Shown here: positions 1 through 10,855 of the stretch, in pieces
How the letters are laid out: the number at the start of each line of letters is the position of its first letter
Numbering within the stretch: the stretch's first letter is position 1
DNA from: Marmoricola sp963827025
Lineage (GTDB): Bacteria; Actinomycetota; Actinomycetes; Propionibacteriales; Nocardioidaceae
Length of the DNA: 64,000 bases
Assembly (NCBI GenBank): GCA_963827025.1
Contig: CAWGZB010000002.1
Span: 248,001 to 312,000 of the forward strand
Reading direction: 5' to 3'
Position numbers and translations under genes: made by a program
Notes under the pieces: generated by a model
What the model saw: the letters and a program-made list of their open reading frames with translations, nothing else
Told to the model about the DNA's origin: nothing
Database searches by the model: none

Positions 1-660
1 GCTGAACCGGATCACGTTGGGTCGCCAGGTGCCGCTGGCCTCGCGCTCGTCGAGCCACTCCCCCAGCGCCTTGGCGAGCGCCGGGAGGTCGAGGAAGAAG
101 TGCTGGGTCTCCACGAACTCCGGGGCCTCGCCGTTGATCCGGGAGCGCGGGTTCAGCAGGTCCGCCGGGTCGAGCTGGTTGCCGCAGTTGTCGCACTGGT
201 CCCCGCGGGCCCGGTCGTAGCCGCAGATCGGGCAGGTGCCCTCGATGTAACGGTCCGGGAGCGTGCGACCGGTCGACGGGCTGATCGCGCCGTGCGTCGT
301 GCGCTCGATGAAGTAGCCGTTGTCGTGGACGCCGGTGAACATCTCCTGCACCACGGCGGTGTGGTTGCGCGTGGTGGTCCGCGTGTAGAGGTCGTAGGAG
401 ACGCCCAGCGAGACGAGGTCCTCGGCGATCAGCCGGTGGTTGCGGTCGGCCAGCTCCTGCGGAGTCACCCCCGCCTCGTCGGCGGCGATCAGGATCGGCG
501 TGCCGTGCTCGTCGGTGCCGGAGACCATGAGCACGTCGTGGCCCGCCATCCGCATGTAGCGGCTGAACACGTCGGAGGGCACGCCGAAACCGGCCACGTG
601 CCCGATGTGGCGCGGGCCGTTGGCGTAGGGCCAGGCGACGGCGGAGAGGACCTTGCTCAT
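1..660 (-). CDS. metG: Methionyl-tRNA synthetase, N-terminal part (runs off window)
   Basis: Charges tRNA-Met with methionine in the cytoplasm. The 220 visible N-terminal residues begin MSKVLSAVAWPYANG and carry the class I HIGH motif (HIGH at residues 18-21), followed by the SGTDEHG block typical of MetRS. A zinc knuckle with CPIC and CDNC pairs lies near residues 140-160. The C-terminal part, including the KMSKS loop and the anticodon domain, lies beyond position 1. The ATG at 660 has no Shine-Dalgarno, but TAGGAT (669-674, read on the minus strand) sits 8 nt upstream, which suggests a leaderless start. Confidence 0.96.
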   Translation of the reverse strand, partial: MSKVLSAVAWPYANGPRHIGHVAGFGVPSDVFSRYMRMAGHDVLMVSGTDEHGTPILIAADEAGVTPQELADRNHRLIAEDLVSLGVSYDLYTRTTTRNHTAVVQEMFTGVHDNGYFIERTTHGAISPSTGRTLPDRYIEGTCPICGYDRARGDQCDNCGNQLDPADLLNPRSRINGEAPEFVETQHFFLDLPALAKALGEWLDEREASGTWRPNVIRFS

Positions 661-704
661 AGCCGTCGATCCTAGGTGGGAGCCGGGTGTGTCCCAGCCC
701 CGGC

Positions 705-1307
705 TCAGCTGAAGTCCAGCTCCGCGGTGCGGCTGCGCTTGAGCTCGAAGAACAGCGGGTACGAAGCGACGGCCCGCACGCCGTCCCAGAGCTTGCCGGC
801 CTCCTCGCCCCGCGGCGCCTTGGTGATCACCGGGCCGAAGAACGCGACCCCCTCGACGTGGATGGTAGGGGTGCCGACCTCGTCGCCGACCGCGTCCATC
901 CCGGCGTGGTGGGACTTGATCACCGCGTCGTCGAAGGAGGTGTCCTCCATCGCCTCGGCCAGCGACGTGGGCAGCCCGGCCTCGGCCAGCGCCTCCTCGA
1001 CCAGCCGGCGGTCGGCGTCACGGCCCTCGAGGTGGATCCGGTTGCCCATCGCGGTGTAGAGCGGGAGCACGACCTCGGCGCCGTGGTCCTGCTCGGCGGC
1101 CACGATCACCCGGACCGGCCCCCAGGTGGTGGCGATCTTGCGGCGGTACTCCTCGGAGACGTCCTTGTCCTTGTTCAGGTAGGCCAGGCACATCACGTGC
1201 CAGGCCACCTCCACCTCGCGCACCTTCTCCACCTCGAGCATCCAGCGCGAGGTCAGCCAGGCGAAGGGGCAACGGGGGTCGAACCAGAAATCGGCGCGAG
1301 TGGTCAC
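705..1307 (-). CDS. DsbA-fold mycothiol-dependent reductase, Rv2466c family
   Basis: This 200-residue cytosolic protein of the DsbA/thioredoxin fold resembles M. tuberculosis Rv2466c over its whole length (FWFDPRCP, HHAGMDAVGDEVGTPTIHV, PRGEEAGKLWD and a C-terminal FFELKR). Rv2466c is a mycothiol-dependent oxidoreductase known to activate nitro prodrugs. The active site reads C13-P-F-A16 instead of CPWC, so the resolving cysteine is missing and the enzyme would have to work by a monothiol, mycothiol-assisted route (inference). The start is GTG at 1307 behind GGAG. It is divergent from pepN, the same arrangement as Rv2466c-Rv2467. Confidence 0.85.
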   Translation of the reverse strand: MTTRADFWFDPRCPFAWLTSRWMLEVEKVREVEVAWHVMCLAYLNKDKDVSEEYRRKIATTWGPVRVIVAAEQDHGAEVVLPLYTAMGNRIHLEGRDADRRLVEEALAEAGLPTSLAEAMEDTSFDDAVIKSHHAGMDAVGDEVGTPTIHVEGVAFFGPVITKAPRGEEAGKLWDGVRAVASYPLFFELKRSRTAELDFS

Positions 1308-1391
1308 AGCTCTCCTTCGGGAAACGTCTCAGGAAGGAGACGGTGCCCGTTGTGAACGGCAACCAAACAGGTCGGTGCAATGATGCGCAGC

Positions 1392-3935
<2,544 letters not shown>

Positions 3936-3949
3936 CCGGGCACAGTCGC

Positions 3950-4339
3950 CTACTCGTGCAGGGTCAGCGGGCGCCGGGCCGCCTCACCGAGCTGGCCGAC
4001 GCCGTGCTTGATCCCACCGACCAGGTCCCCGCCGGCGAACGACGACTCCATGCCGGCGATGGCCAGGCGGACGGCCTCGTCGGTCAGGCAGCGGCGTACG
4101 TCGGCCCCGGTGACCACCTCGACCAGCCGAGCCGAGGGGTCGACCATGACCAGCACGCTGCGCTCGGGCGAGGAGAGGGCGGCGTGCAGCCGCTGTGCGA
4201 ACGGGCGGGACTCACCGTCGGCGGCACCGACGTAGACGGAGAACTCGAAGCGCGAAGCCGTCTCCGCGCCGCGGATGGCGCGGTCGATCTCGGCCTGCTG
4301 GGCGGCCGAGAAGCCCTCACCAGCGACCACTGCCGCCAC
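3950..4339 (-). CDS. DUF5130 domain protein (TPM-like)
   Basis: This 129-residue protein resembles the actinobacterial DUF5130 family (Rv2468c-like), which is related to TPM domains. It has an initial helix with FSAAQQAEIDRAIRGAE, a strand-rich centre (FEFSVYVGAADGE, VLVMVDPSARLVEVVTG) and a C-terminal helix. No catalytic motif is obvious and the molecular function is unknown. The start is GTG 4339 with AAGGA five bases upstream. Its 5' end overlaps the 3' end of the preceding membrane-protein gene by 23 bp, so the two are probably co-transcribed. It converges on pepN with a 14-bp gap. Confidence 0.75.
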   Translation of the reverse strand: MAAVVAGEGFSAAQQAEIDRAIRGAETASRFEFSVYVGAADGESRPFAQRLHAALSSPERSVLVMVDPSARLVEVVTGADVRRCLTDEAVRLAIAGMESSFAGGDLVGGIKHGVGQLGEAARRPLTLHE

Positions 4340-4691
4340 CCGCGTCCTTGCCCTCGGCCTCGAGCTGCTCCGGGGTCAGCTCGTCGGCGGCGTGCACGCC
4401 CTTCTGGGGGCCACCGAACCACTCCGACTGCCCCCGCCAGGAGTGCCCGGGTTCGTAGCCGCGGCCACGCACCATGGACGGCACCAGGGTGAGCACGGTG
4501 ATCACCGCCGCCAGCCCCAACGGGATCAGCAGGAGCACCAGCAGGTAGCCCAGGGCCGAGACGTCGGGTCCGGTGTCCCAGCCCACGGGCGTGTCGGCGG
4601 CGGCCGGCGCCAGGGCCCCGGCGGCGAGCACGAGCGTTGCGGCGGAGGTCACGGTCGAGAGGGCGCGGCGCACGCGACGGTGAGTGATCAC
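4317..4691 (-). CDS. Small signal-peptide/membrane protein of unknown function
   Basis: This 124-residue protein has an N-terminal signal peptide (RRVRR followed by a hydrophobic stretch ending in APAAA, near residue 32). A second hydrophobic segment lies near residues 48-70 (LLVLLLIPLGLAAVITVLTL). The hydrophilic tail is rich in Gly and acidic residues and ends in GGGSGRW. That is compatible with a single-pass envelope protein with a cytoplasmic tail. I do not recognise the family. The start is GTG 4691 with TATCCT 7 nt upstream and no Shine-Dalgarno. It is followed by the overlapping DUF5130 gene and is divergent from mscS. Confidence 0.65.
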   Translation of the reverse strand: MITHRRVRRALSTVTSAATLVLAAGALAPAAADTPVGWDTGPDVSALGYLLVLLLIPLGLAAVITVLTLVPSMVRGRGYEPGHSWRGQSEWFGGPQKGVHAADELTPEQLEAEGKDAGGGSGRW

Positions 4692-4698
4692 ACAGCGC

Positions 4699-4745
4699 AG
4701 GATAGCCGCGGGTGCTTGAGGGTTGCTCCCGCGGGCTCATAGCCT
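4699..4745. promoter_or_regulatory. Divergent leaderless-type -10 pair (membrane protein / mscS)
   Basis: On the minus strand TATCCT (4699-4704) lies 7 nt before GTG 4691. On the plus strand TAGCCT (4740-4745) lies 7 nt before ATG 4753. Neither gene has a Shine-Dalgarno, and the spacing fits transcription starting at or next to the start codon. This is inferred from spacing only. Confidence 0.5.
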
Positions 4746-4752
4746 CGCCAGC

Positions 4753-5748
4753 ATGCTTTCGGCGCCCCTCATGACGACGCACGCGTTCATGAGCCTGTTC
4801 GACATGCCCAGGGTCTGCCAAGCCAGCGACAGCTGGACCTGCGCGGCCGTCTACGACTGGACCGGCAACAAGGAGCTCGCCGGCATCGCGACCTGGCTGA
4901 TCGGCAGGCCGCTGTCCATCCTCGCCATCGTCCTGATCGGTCTGGTCGCCCGCTGGATGTCGGTGCGGATGATCGACCGGGTCGTGCGCCGCGCCCAGGA
5001 CGGCGTCCGGCCACACTCCCGGCACACCTTCAACCGTCGCGCCCAACGCGCCCGGAGCCTGGGCTCGCTGCTGAAGAGCGTGGTGACCGGGCTGATCTTC
5101 GGGATCGTGGCGGTGATGGTGCTGGCCGAGGTCGGCATGAACGTCGCACCGATCCTGGCCAGCGCCGGGGTCCTCGGCCTGGCCATCGGCTTCGGCGCGC
5201 AGAGCCTCGTCAAGGACTTCCTGTCCGGCATCGCGATGATGATCGAGGACCAGTACGGCGTGGGTGACGTGGTCGACCTCGGCGAGTGCGCCGGCACCGT
5301 GGAGCACATCGGGCTGCGGATCACCCGGCTTCGCGACGTCGACGGCACGGTCTGGTACATCCGCAACGGCGAGATCCTCCGCGTCGGCAACCAGAGCCAG
5401 AACTGGGCGCGCACGGTGCTGGACATCAACGTCGGCTACCGCGAGGACCTCTTGCACGTGCGCGAGGTGCTGGAGGACGTCGCCCACGGCCTGTGGGAGG
5501 ACGAGGAGTACAAGGACGTCGTCATCGAGGAGCCCGAGGTCTGGGGTGTCCAGGATCTCGGCCCCGACGGCGTGGCCGTCCGGGTGACCCTGAAGACCGC
5601 GCCCATGGAGCAGTGGGCGGTGGCCCGGGAGATGCGCGCGCGGATCAAGACCCGCTTCGACGTCGAGGGCATCGAGTTCGCGATGCCCCGGCGCGTGGTG
5701 TGGCAGCGCGAGGGCGAGGCGCAGCAGGAAACCACCCTCGTCGACTGA
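4753..5748 (+). CDS. mscS: MscS-family small-conductance mechanosensitive channel
   Basis: Membrane channel that releases solutes on hypo-osmotic shock. The 331-residue protein has an N-terminal periplasmic stretch and transmembrane helices near residues 45-65 and 98-120. The pore helix and MscS signature follow (ILASAGVLGLAIGFGAQSLVKDF and GIAMMIEDQYGVGDVV), then the beta domain (GTVEHIGLRITRLRDVDGTVWYIRNG) and the C-terminal alpha/beta vestibule. Start ATG 4753 is chosen over TTG 4723 because the hexamer TAGCCT sits 7 nt before it. It is transcribed alone, and a hairpin lies just downstream (5765-5788). Confidence 0.9.
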   Translation: MLSAPLMTTHAFMSLFDMPRVCQASDSWTCAAVYDWTGNKELAGIATWLIGRPLSILAIVLIGLVARWMSVRMIDRVVRRAQDGVRPHSRHTFNRRAQRARSLGSLLKSVVTGLIFGIVAVMVLAEVGMNVAPILASAGVLGLAIGFGAQSLVKDFLSGIAMMIEDQYGVGDVVDLGECAGTVEHIGLRITRLRDVDGTVWYIRNGEILRVGNQSQNWARTVLDINVGYREDLLHVREVLEDVAHGLWEDEEYKDVVIEEPEVWGVQDLGPDGVAVRVTLKTAPMEQWAVAREMRARIKTRFDVEGIEFAMPRRVVWQREGEAQQETTLVD

Positions 5749-5764
5749 GGGCGACCGTGAGCGG

Positions 5765-5788
5765 TCCCTGAGTACGGGCGCTCAGGGA
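5765..5788 (+). terminator. Hairpin downstream of mscS
   Basis: TCCCTGAG and CTCAGGGA form an 8-bp perfect stem around an 8-nt loop, starting 16 nt after the mscS stop. There is no U-tract, as is usual in high-GC actinobacteria. It is a plausible terminator before the next gene on the same strand. Confidence 0.5.
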
Positions 5789-5842
5789 GCTTGAGTCGCG
5801 TCGCGCACGTGCGCAGGGTCGCGCAGACGTCATTCTTGGCAG

Positions 5843-8317
5843 ATGAGCCGGCTCGTCGACCCCACGATCTGCCCCGACTGCCGCACTCCCCTGGCGGCGG
5901 GAGGCGCCTGCCCCACCTGCGGACTGGTGCTGCAGGGCCCGCTCGCGGCGCGGCTGTGGCAGACGATGCAGGCCGCCGACGTCCTGATCGCCCAGCTCCG
6001 CATGCAGGCCGCCCCCGCGGCCGTCGTGCTGCCGCCTACGGCCACCGCGGGCCCGGGGAGCACGGCAGCGGCTCCCCGGCGTCGAGGCGTGTCCACCCTC
6101 TCGGTGCCGGTGGTGCTGCTCTCGCTGGGAGCACTGTGCCTGCTGGTCGCCGCGGTGGTCTTCATCGCGGTCACGTGGAGCTCCCTCGGTCTGACCGGCC
6201 GCACGCTGGTCCTCGTCGGCTTCACCGCCCTGCTCGCCGCGGTCGCCGTCGTGCTGACCCGCAAGGACCTGCGCGGCGCCGCCGAGACCTTCTGGGTGAT
6301 CGTCGGCGGGATGCTGGTCATGGACCTGCTCGGCGGTCGCGAGGCGGGGCTCATGGGCCTCGACGCCCTGGAGTGGCGCGGGACCGCGGCCCTGGTCGGC
6401 GGAGCACTCCTCGCTCTCGGGGTGCTGGTCGGCTGGTGGGGCACCGGTCAGCCGGTCCGGCGGTTGTACGGCGTCCAGGTGGTCGGCGTCCTGGGCGCGA
6501 CAGTCCTCACCGCCACCAACGGGTGGGCGGCGGAGCGGCCGGCCGTGGGCACCACCGTCGCCCTCCCGGCGCTGCTCCTGCTCGCGGCCGCCCTGCGGGC
6601 ACGTGTCCCGGTCGTCGCGGTGGGAGCGGTCGTGCTCGCCCTGACCAGCTGGGTGGTCCTGCTCGGCATCGGGACCGGCCGGGCCGCCGAGTCGGCGGCG
6701 TTCGACAGCTGGTGGGGCGACCTGCGTGGCTGGCCCCTGCTCGCGGCGGCGATCGCCGCCGCTGCGGTGGCCCTGCTGCCCACCCGCCGGCTCGACCGCG
6801 CCGCGTGGAGCCGGTCGTTGTTCGCCGGCATGGCTCTGCTCCCGCTGGTCGTGTTGGCCAACGCGCCCCGGAGCGAGGACGCCGATCGGACCGTCCTCGT
6901 GGCCGGCCTCACCCTGGTCGCCCTCGCCGCGGTGACGCAGCTGTCCCCTCCGGTGTGGGCGCGCGCCGCCGGATTCCTCGCGACGGTAGGGGGCCTCGGC
7001 ATGGGCTCGGGACTGCTGGTGCTCACCCTGGGTCTGGTCCTTGCGTCGCGGCCGCTGGCACCCGCCGCCCTGGGTGACCACCTCGCCGTGGACAGTGGGT
7101 TCCCCCTGTCCGGTTGGGTGCCTCCCGTGATGGCGGCGGCCCTGGCTGCCGCCCTGGCCGCACTGGTGCGCCTCGCCGTGGCTGCGAACCTGCCCGGCAT
7201 CCGGGCCTGGCGGGTCGTCGGGGTCCTGGTGTGCGGGGTGCTCGGCGCGGGGCTCGCCGATGCCGTCGCGGCCCTGGAGCCGCCGCTGTGGGCCGGTCTC
7301 GCGGTGCTCGGGGCGGGACTCGCAGCGACCACGACCCTCACCTGGCTGCTGCGCCGGGACCCGGTGGCGGCCGCGGTCGGCACCCTCATAGCCGTCGGGC
7401 AGGCGGCGCTCGGCCTGGGGCTGGCCGCTCCGAGCGATCTCGCCGCCGCGTTGGTGCTGAGCCTGCTGGCCGTGACGAGCGCGGCGCTGTTCGCGGTGCG
7501 GGACGCGGAGCACGGTGACATCTCCGTCCTGCTCGCCGGCTCGACGTCCGCGCTCCTGGGCGGCGCGGCACTCGACCGGTGGGGCCTGGTGATGGGTGCC
7601 GACGACGAGGCGCGCGCACTCGCCCTCGCGGTGCTCGCCGTCGTGGTCGGGGCGATCGCTCGTCCTGCGTCCCGCCGTACGACCGGGCGGGTCGGGCTCG
7701 AGGTGTCGGCCGTGCTCCTGGGACTCGCCGCCGTCGCCGGCGGACCGGACAGCGCCCTGGCCACGAACCTCACCGTCGTGGGCTCGGGGGTGTGCCTGGT
7801 GGCGGTGCTCTTCCGTGACCGCAACGCCTTCGGCTGGCTCGGCGCCGCCGTCCTGGCCCTGGCCACCGCCGTCCGGGTCGTCGACCATGTGACGGCGCCG
7901 GAGGCCTACACGCTTCCCGCTGCGGCGTTGCTGCTCGCCGTGGGCCTGTGGCGGCTCGGTCGGGAGCCGCAGGCCAGGAGCATCGCCCTGCTCGGCAGCG
8001 GGCTGTCGCTGGCGGTGGTCCCCAGCCTGCTCCTGGCTCTCGACGACCCGGTCTCGACCCGCGGCGCCCTGGTCGCCGCCGGTGGCCTGGTCGCGCTCGG
8101 CGTGGGCGGGTGGTGTCGCCTGCTGGCCCCGTTCCTCTTCGGCGCGGTGACGACCGCCCTGCTGGCCCTCCGCCACCTGGAGCCGGTGGCGGAGGCGGTG
8201 CCGCGGTGGGTCACGCTCGGGCTGGTGGGCGCGGTGCTGCTGGCCGTGGGCGTCACCTGGGAGGCGCGGCTGCGCAACCTGCAGACCGCGCGCCGCTACC
8301 TCACCACGCTGCGTTGA
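5843..8317 (+). CDS. Large polytopic membrane protein with N-terminal zinc ribbon
   Basis: This 824-residue protein begins with a zinc ribbon, CPDC at residues 11-14 and CPTC at 23-26, followed by a short helix (LWQTMQAADVLIAQLR). The rest is an almost continuous array of 20 or more hydrophobic Ala/Leu/Val-rich helices. The layout matches actinobacterial proteins annotated as SCO7613 C-terminal-domain membrane proteins (from memory, not searched). The function is unknown, and no transporter or enzyme motif is visible. Start ATG 5843 has CATTCT 6 nt upstream and no Shine-Dalgarno. The glbO gene follows 23 nt later. Confidence 0.7.
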   Translation: MSRLVDPTICPDCRTPLAAGGACPTCGLVLQGPLAARLWQTMQAADVLIAQLRMQAAPAAVVLPPTATAGPGSTAAAPRRRGVSTLSVPVVLLSLGALCLLVAAVVFIAVTWSSLGLTGRTLVLVGFTALLAAVAVVLTRKDLRGAAETFWVIVGGMLVMDLLGGREAGLMGLDALEWRGTAALVGGALLALGVLVGWWGTGQPVRRLYGVQVVGVLGATVLTATNGWAAERPAVGTTVALPALLLLAAALRARVPVVAVGAVVLALTSWVVLLGIGTGRAAESAAFDSWWGDLRGWPLLAAAIAAAAVALLPTRRLDRAAWSRSLFAGMALLPLVVLANAPRSEDADRTVLVAGLTLVALAAVTQLSPPVWARAAGFLATVGGLGMGSGLLVLTLGLVLASRPLAPAALGDHLAVDSGFPLSGWVPPVMAAALAAALAALVRLAVAANLPGIRAWRVVGVLVCGVLGAGLADAVAALEPPLWAGLAVLGAGLAATTTLTWLLRRDPVAAAVGTLIAVGQAALGLGLAAPSDLAAALVLSLLAVTSAALFAVRDAEHGDISVLLAGSTSALLGGAALDRWGLVMGADDEARALALAVLAVVVGAIARPASRRTTGRVGLEVSAVLLGLAAVAGGPDSALATNLTVVGSGVCLVAVLFRDRNAFGWLGAAVLALATAVRVVDHVTAPEAYTLPAAALLLAVGLWRLGREPQARSIALLGSGLSLAVVPSLLLALDDPVSTRGALVAAGGLVALGVGGWCRLLAPFLFGAVTTALLALRHLEPVAEAVPRWVTLGLVGAVLLAVGVTWEARLRNLQTARRYLTTLR

Positions 8318-8340
8318 ACCGCGGTTGCCACAATGGAGCG

Positions 8341-8742
8341 GTGACTTCCTCGACTCCCGAGACGACCTCGTTCTACGACGAGATCGGTGGCTCCGCGACG
8401 ATCCGGCAGATCGTGCGCCGCTTCTACGAAGGCGTGGCCGAGGACGAGCTGCTCCGCCCCATGTATCCCGAGGAGGACCTGGGGCCGGCGCAGGAGCGGC
8501 TGAGCATGTTCCTCGAGCAGTACTGGGGCGGGCCGACCACCTACTCCCAGCGCCGCGGCCACCCGCGGCTGCGGATGCGGCACGCGCCGTTCGCGGTGAC
8601 CCCCACGGCCGCGCAGCACTGGTTGCGGCACTTCCGGGCCGCTCTCGACGACGCCGGGCTCACCGAGGCGCAGGACGCGCAGTTCTGGGCCTACGTCACC
8701 CATGCCGCCCAGTTCATGGTCAACACCATGGAGGAGCCCTAG
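8341..8742 (+). CDS. glbO: Group II truncated haemoglobin (trHbO)
   Basis: This 133-residue haem protein binds O2 and is thought to act in oxygen or redox chemistry near the membrane. It shows the group II pattern: FYDEIGG at the N-terminus, FYEGVAEDELLRPMYP, YWGGPTTYS, a proximal histidine in RHAPF and the conserved tryptophan in AAQHWLRHF. The start is GTG 8341, with CACAAT (8329-8334) 6 nt upstream and no Shine-Dalgarno, so it is probably leaderless. Its stop overlaps the convergent thioesterase gene by 4 bp. M. tuberculosis glbO (Rv2470) sits in the same neighbourhood. Confidence 0.93.
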   Translation: MTSSTPETTSFYDEIGGSATIRQIVRRFYEGVAEDELLRPMYPEEDLGPAQERLSMFLEQYWGGPTTYSQRRGHPRLRMRHAPFAVTPTAAQHWLRHFRAALDDAGLTEAQDAQFWAYVTHAAQFMVNTMEEP

Positions 8743-9539
8743 CTCGCCAGCTCCTCCTCCAGGCGGGCCCGCTGGGTCTCGGCCATGTCCGCCGGTCGCT
8801 GGGTCTGGCTGTCGAAGGTCACCATCACCACGGCCGCCCGCGCGAGCACGCGGTCGTCGTCGCAGAGCTCGGCCTGGACGGTGAACGAGCGCGTGCCCAG
8901 GTGGCCCACCCACGAGTGCACCTCGTAGGGCGCCTGGCGCAGCGGCACCGGAGCGAGGTAGTCGACGTCGGTGCGCGCGACGACGTGCTGGCTCCACTGC
9001 TGCCCACGCGTGTGCAGTCCCATCAGGAACTTGATCCGGGCCTCCTGGAGGAGCTCGAAGTGCGCGACGTCGCGGACCCGGTGGTGCTCGTCGGTGTCGG
9101 AGCGCCGGACGGCGGCGGGGTAGGTGCTCGTTCGACGCGGCCGTGGACGCGTCGGCAACGCCCGCCACTCCTCCGCAGCACCGCGGTGCAGGTCTAGCAC
9201 GGCTGAGTCCGCTTCGGTGGGGTGGTGCGCGAGCGTGGTGGCGGCCCGGAGGTACGTCGTCCGGCCGTGCTCGCCCTCGTCGTAGATCTCGTGGGCGAGA
9301 CCCACCTCCTGGGGCTCGACGCCGGTCACCCAGGTGTCCACCAGCACCGGTCGCCGGCGGAACACCAGCGGTGCCCGGAACTCCACCCGGTGCCGGGACA
9401 CCGTGGCTTCCGCCGCCGGAAGCCCGGCGAAGAGTGCCCGGCGCGCCTCGGCCAGGTAGTCGACGTAGGTGACGTTGTTGACGTGCCCGAGCAGGTCCAT
9501 GTCGGCCCAGCGCATCGGGCACTCGTAGGTGTGCCGCAC
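8739..9539 (-). CDS. Double-hotdog acyl-CoA thioesterase
   Basis: Predicted to hydrolyse acyl-CoA thioesters. There are two hotdog domains in 266 residues. The first contains MRWADMDLLGHVNNVTYVDY, the 4-hydroxybenzoyl-CoA/FadM-type signature with a catalytic Asp and HVNN. The second contains FELLQEARIKFLMG and TDVDYLAPV. A reading frame is open upstream to 9560, but I choose GTG 9539 (VRHTYECP) because TACGAT lies 7 nt before it and hotdog homology starts here. The likely relative in M. tuberculosis is Rv2475c. The natural acyl substrate cannot be read from the sequence. Confidence 0.85.
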   Translation of the reverse strand: MRHTYECPMRWADMDLLGHVNNVTYVDYLAEARRALFAGLPAAEATVSRHRVEFRAPLVFRRRPVLVDTWVTGVEPQEVGLAHEIYDEGEHGRTTYLRAATTLAHHPTEADSAVLDLHRGAAEEWRALPTRPRPRRTSTYPAAVRRSDTDEHHRVRDVAHFELLQEARIKFLMGLHTRGQQWSQHVVARTDVDYLAPVPLRQAPYEVHSWVGHLGTRSFTVQAELCDDDRVLARAAVVMVTFDSQTQRPADMAETQRARLEEELAS

Positions 9540-9619
9540 GCTGCCGATCGTAGGGCCCACTAGGGTGGAGCGGCCGCCGCGTCCTCCGCGTGCGACCCGT
9601 CGACGAAGAGGAGCTCTCC

Positions 9620-10837
9620 ATGCCCGAGGCAGTCATCGTTTCCGCAGCGCGCTCCCCGATCGGACGTGCCAACAAGGGTTCGCTGAAGGACTTCCGCCCC
9701 GACGACCTCTCCGCGCTCATCATCCAGGCCGCGCTGGAGAAGGTGCCCGAGCTCGACCCGAACACCGTCAACGACCTGATGCTGGGCTGTGGTCTGCCCG
9801 GTGGCGAGTCCGGCAACAACATGGGCCGCGTGGTCGCCACGCTGCTCGGCTACGACGACGTCCCGGGCACCACCATCACCCGCTACTGCTCATCCTCGGT
9901 GCAGACCTCGCGGATGGCCTTCCATGCCATCAAGGCCGGGGAGGGCGACGCCTTCATCTCCGCCGGCGTGGAGACGGTCTCGCGCTTCGCCAAGGGCACC
10001 TCCGACCACCTGCCCGACACCCGCAACCCCGTGTTCGACGAGGCCGTGCAGCGCACCGAGAAGATGGCGCAAGGTGGTCAGGACTGGCACGACCCGCGCG
10101 AGGACGGCAAGCTGCCCGACATCTACATCGCGATGGGGCAGACGGCGGAGAACGTCGCTCGCCTGCGCGGCCTGGACCGCAAGGAGCTCGACGAGTTCGG
10201 CGTGCGCAGCCAGAACCTCGCCGAGAAGGCCATCAACGACGGCTTCTGGGCCAACGAGATCACGCCGGTGACCACCCCCGACGGCACCGAGGTGAGCGCC
10301 GACGACGGTCCCCGCGCCGGGGTGACCTATGAGGCGATCTCCCAGCTGCAGCCGGTCTTCCGGCCCGACGGCGTGGTCACCGCCGGCAACTGCTGCCCGC
10401 TGAACGACGGCGCGGCCGCGGTGATCGTCATGAGCGACACCAAGGCCCGTGAGCTCGGCATCACGCCGCTGGCCCGCATCGTGTCCACCGGGGTCACCGG
10501 GCTCTCGCCGGAGATCATGGGCCTCGGACCGGTGGAGGCCTCCCGCGAGGCGCTCGCGCACGCCGGCATGACGATCGACGACATCGACCTCGTCGAGATC
10601 AACGAGGCGTTCGCCGCCCAGGTCGTGCCGTCCTACCAGGACCTCGGCATCGACCTCGACAAGCTCAACGTCAACGGCGGCGCCATCGCGGTCGGTCACC
10701 CGTTCGGCATGACCGGAGCCCGCCTGCAGAACACCATGCTCAACTCGCTGAAGTGGCACGACAAGTCCACCGGGCTGATCACGATGTGCGTCGGCGGCGG
10801 TCAGGGCATGGCCATGATCGTGGAGCGCCTCTCCTGA
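9620..10837 (+). CDS. fadA: Acetyl-CoA C-acyltransferase (thiolase)
   Basis: Catalyses thiolytic cleavage of 3-ketoacyl-CoA (beta-oxidation) or the reverse condensation. The 405-residue protein has the nucleophilic Cys90 in RYCSSSVQ, the NEAFAAQ block, GGAIAVGHPFGMTGAR with the catalytic His, and the C-terminal CVGGGQGMAM with the second Cys. Start ATG 9620 follows AGAGGAG at good spacing. No partner fadB gene is adjacent, so it may be a stand-alone degradative thiolase. The specific substrate is uncertain, and fadA is used in the broad sense. Its stop codon lies inside a 17-bp perfect hairpin. Confidence 0.9.
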   Translation: MPEAVIVSAARSPIGRANKGSLKDFRPDDLSALIIQAALEKVPELDPNTVNDLMLGCGLPGGESGNNMGRVVATLLGYDDVPGTTITRYCSSSVQTSRMAFHAIKAGEGDAFISAGVETVSRFAKGTSDHLPDTRNPVFDEAVQRTEKMAQGGQDWHDPREDGKLPDIYIAMGQTAENVARLRGLDRKELDEFGVRSQNLAEKAINDGFWANEITPVTTPDGTEVSADDGPRAGVTYEAISQLQPVFRPDGVVTAGNCCPLNDGAAAVIVMSDTKARELGITPLARIVSTGVTGLSPEIMGLGPVEASREALAHAGMTIDDIDLVEINEAFAAQVVPSYQDLGIDLDKLNVNGGAIAVGHPFGMTGARLQNTMLNSLKWHDKSTGLITMCVGGGQGMAMIVERLS

Positions 10838-10852
10838 GGCGCTCCACGATCA
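10815..10852. terminator. 17-bp perfect inverted repeat spanning the thiolase stop
   Basis: The left arm 10815-10831 and right arm 10836-10852 are perfectly complementary over 17 bp, with a 4-nt loop (TCCT). The structure covers the last codons and stop of the thiolase and ends 4 nt before the stop of the convergent yceI gene, so it can act as a bidirectional terminator. Confidence 0.75.
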
Positions 10853-10855
10853 GGC

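Noticed and set aside
687..1355. Long open frames on the strand opposite the reductase and pepN genes (also many across the window)
   Set aside because: In DNA this GC-rich, stop codons are rare in antisense frames. The translations are Arg/Pro/His-rich, lack family motifs, and sit opposite clear genes.
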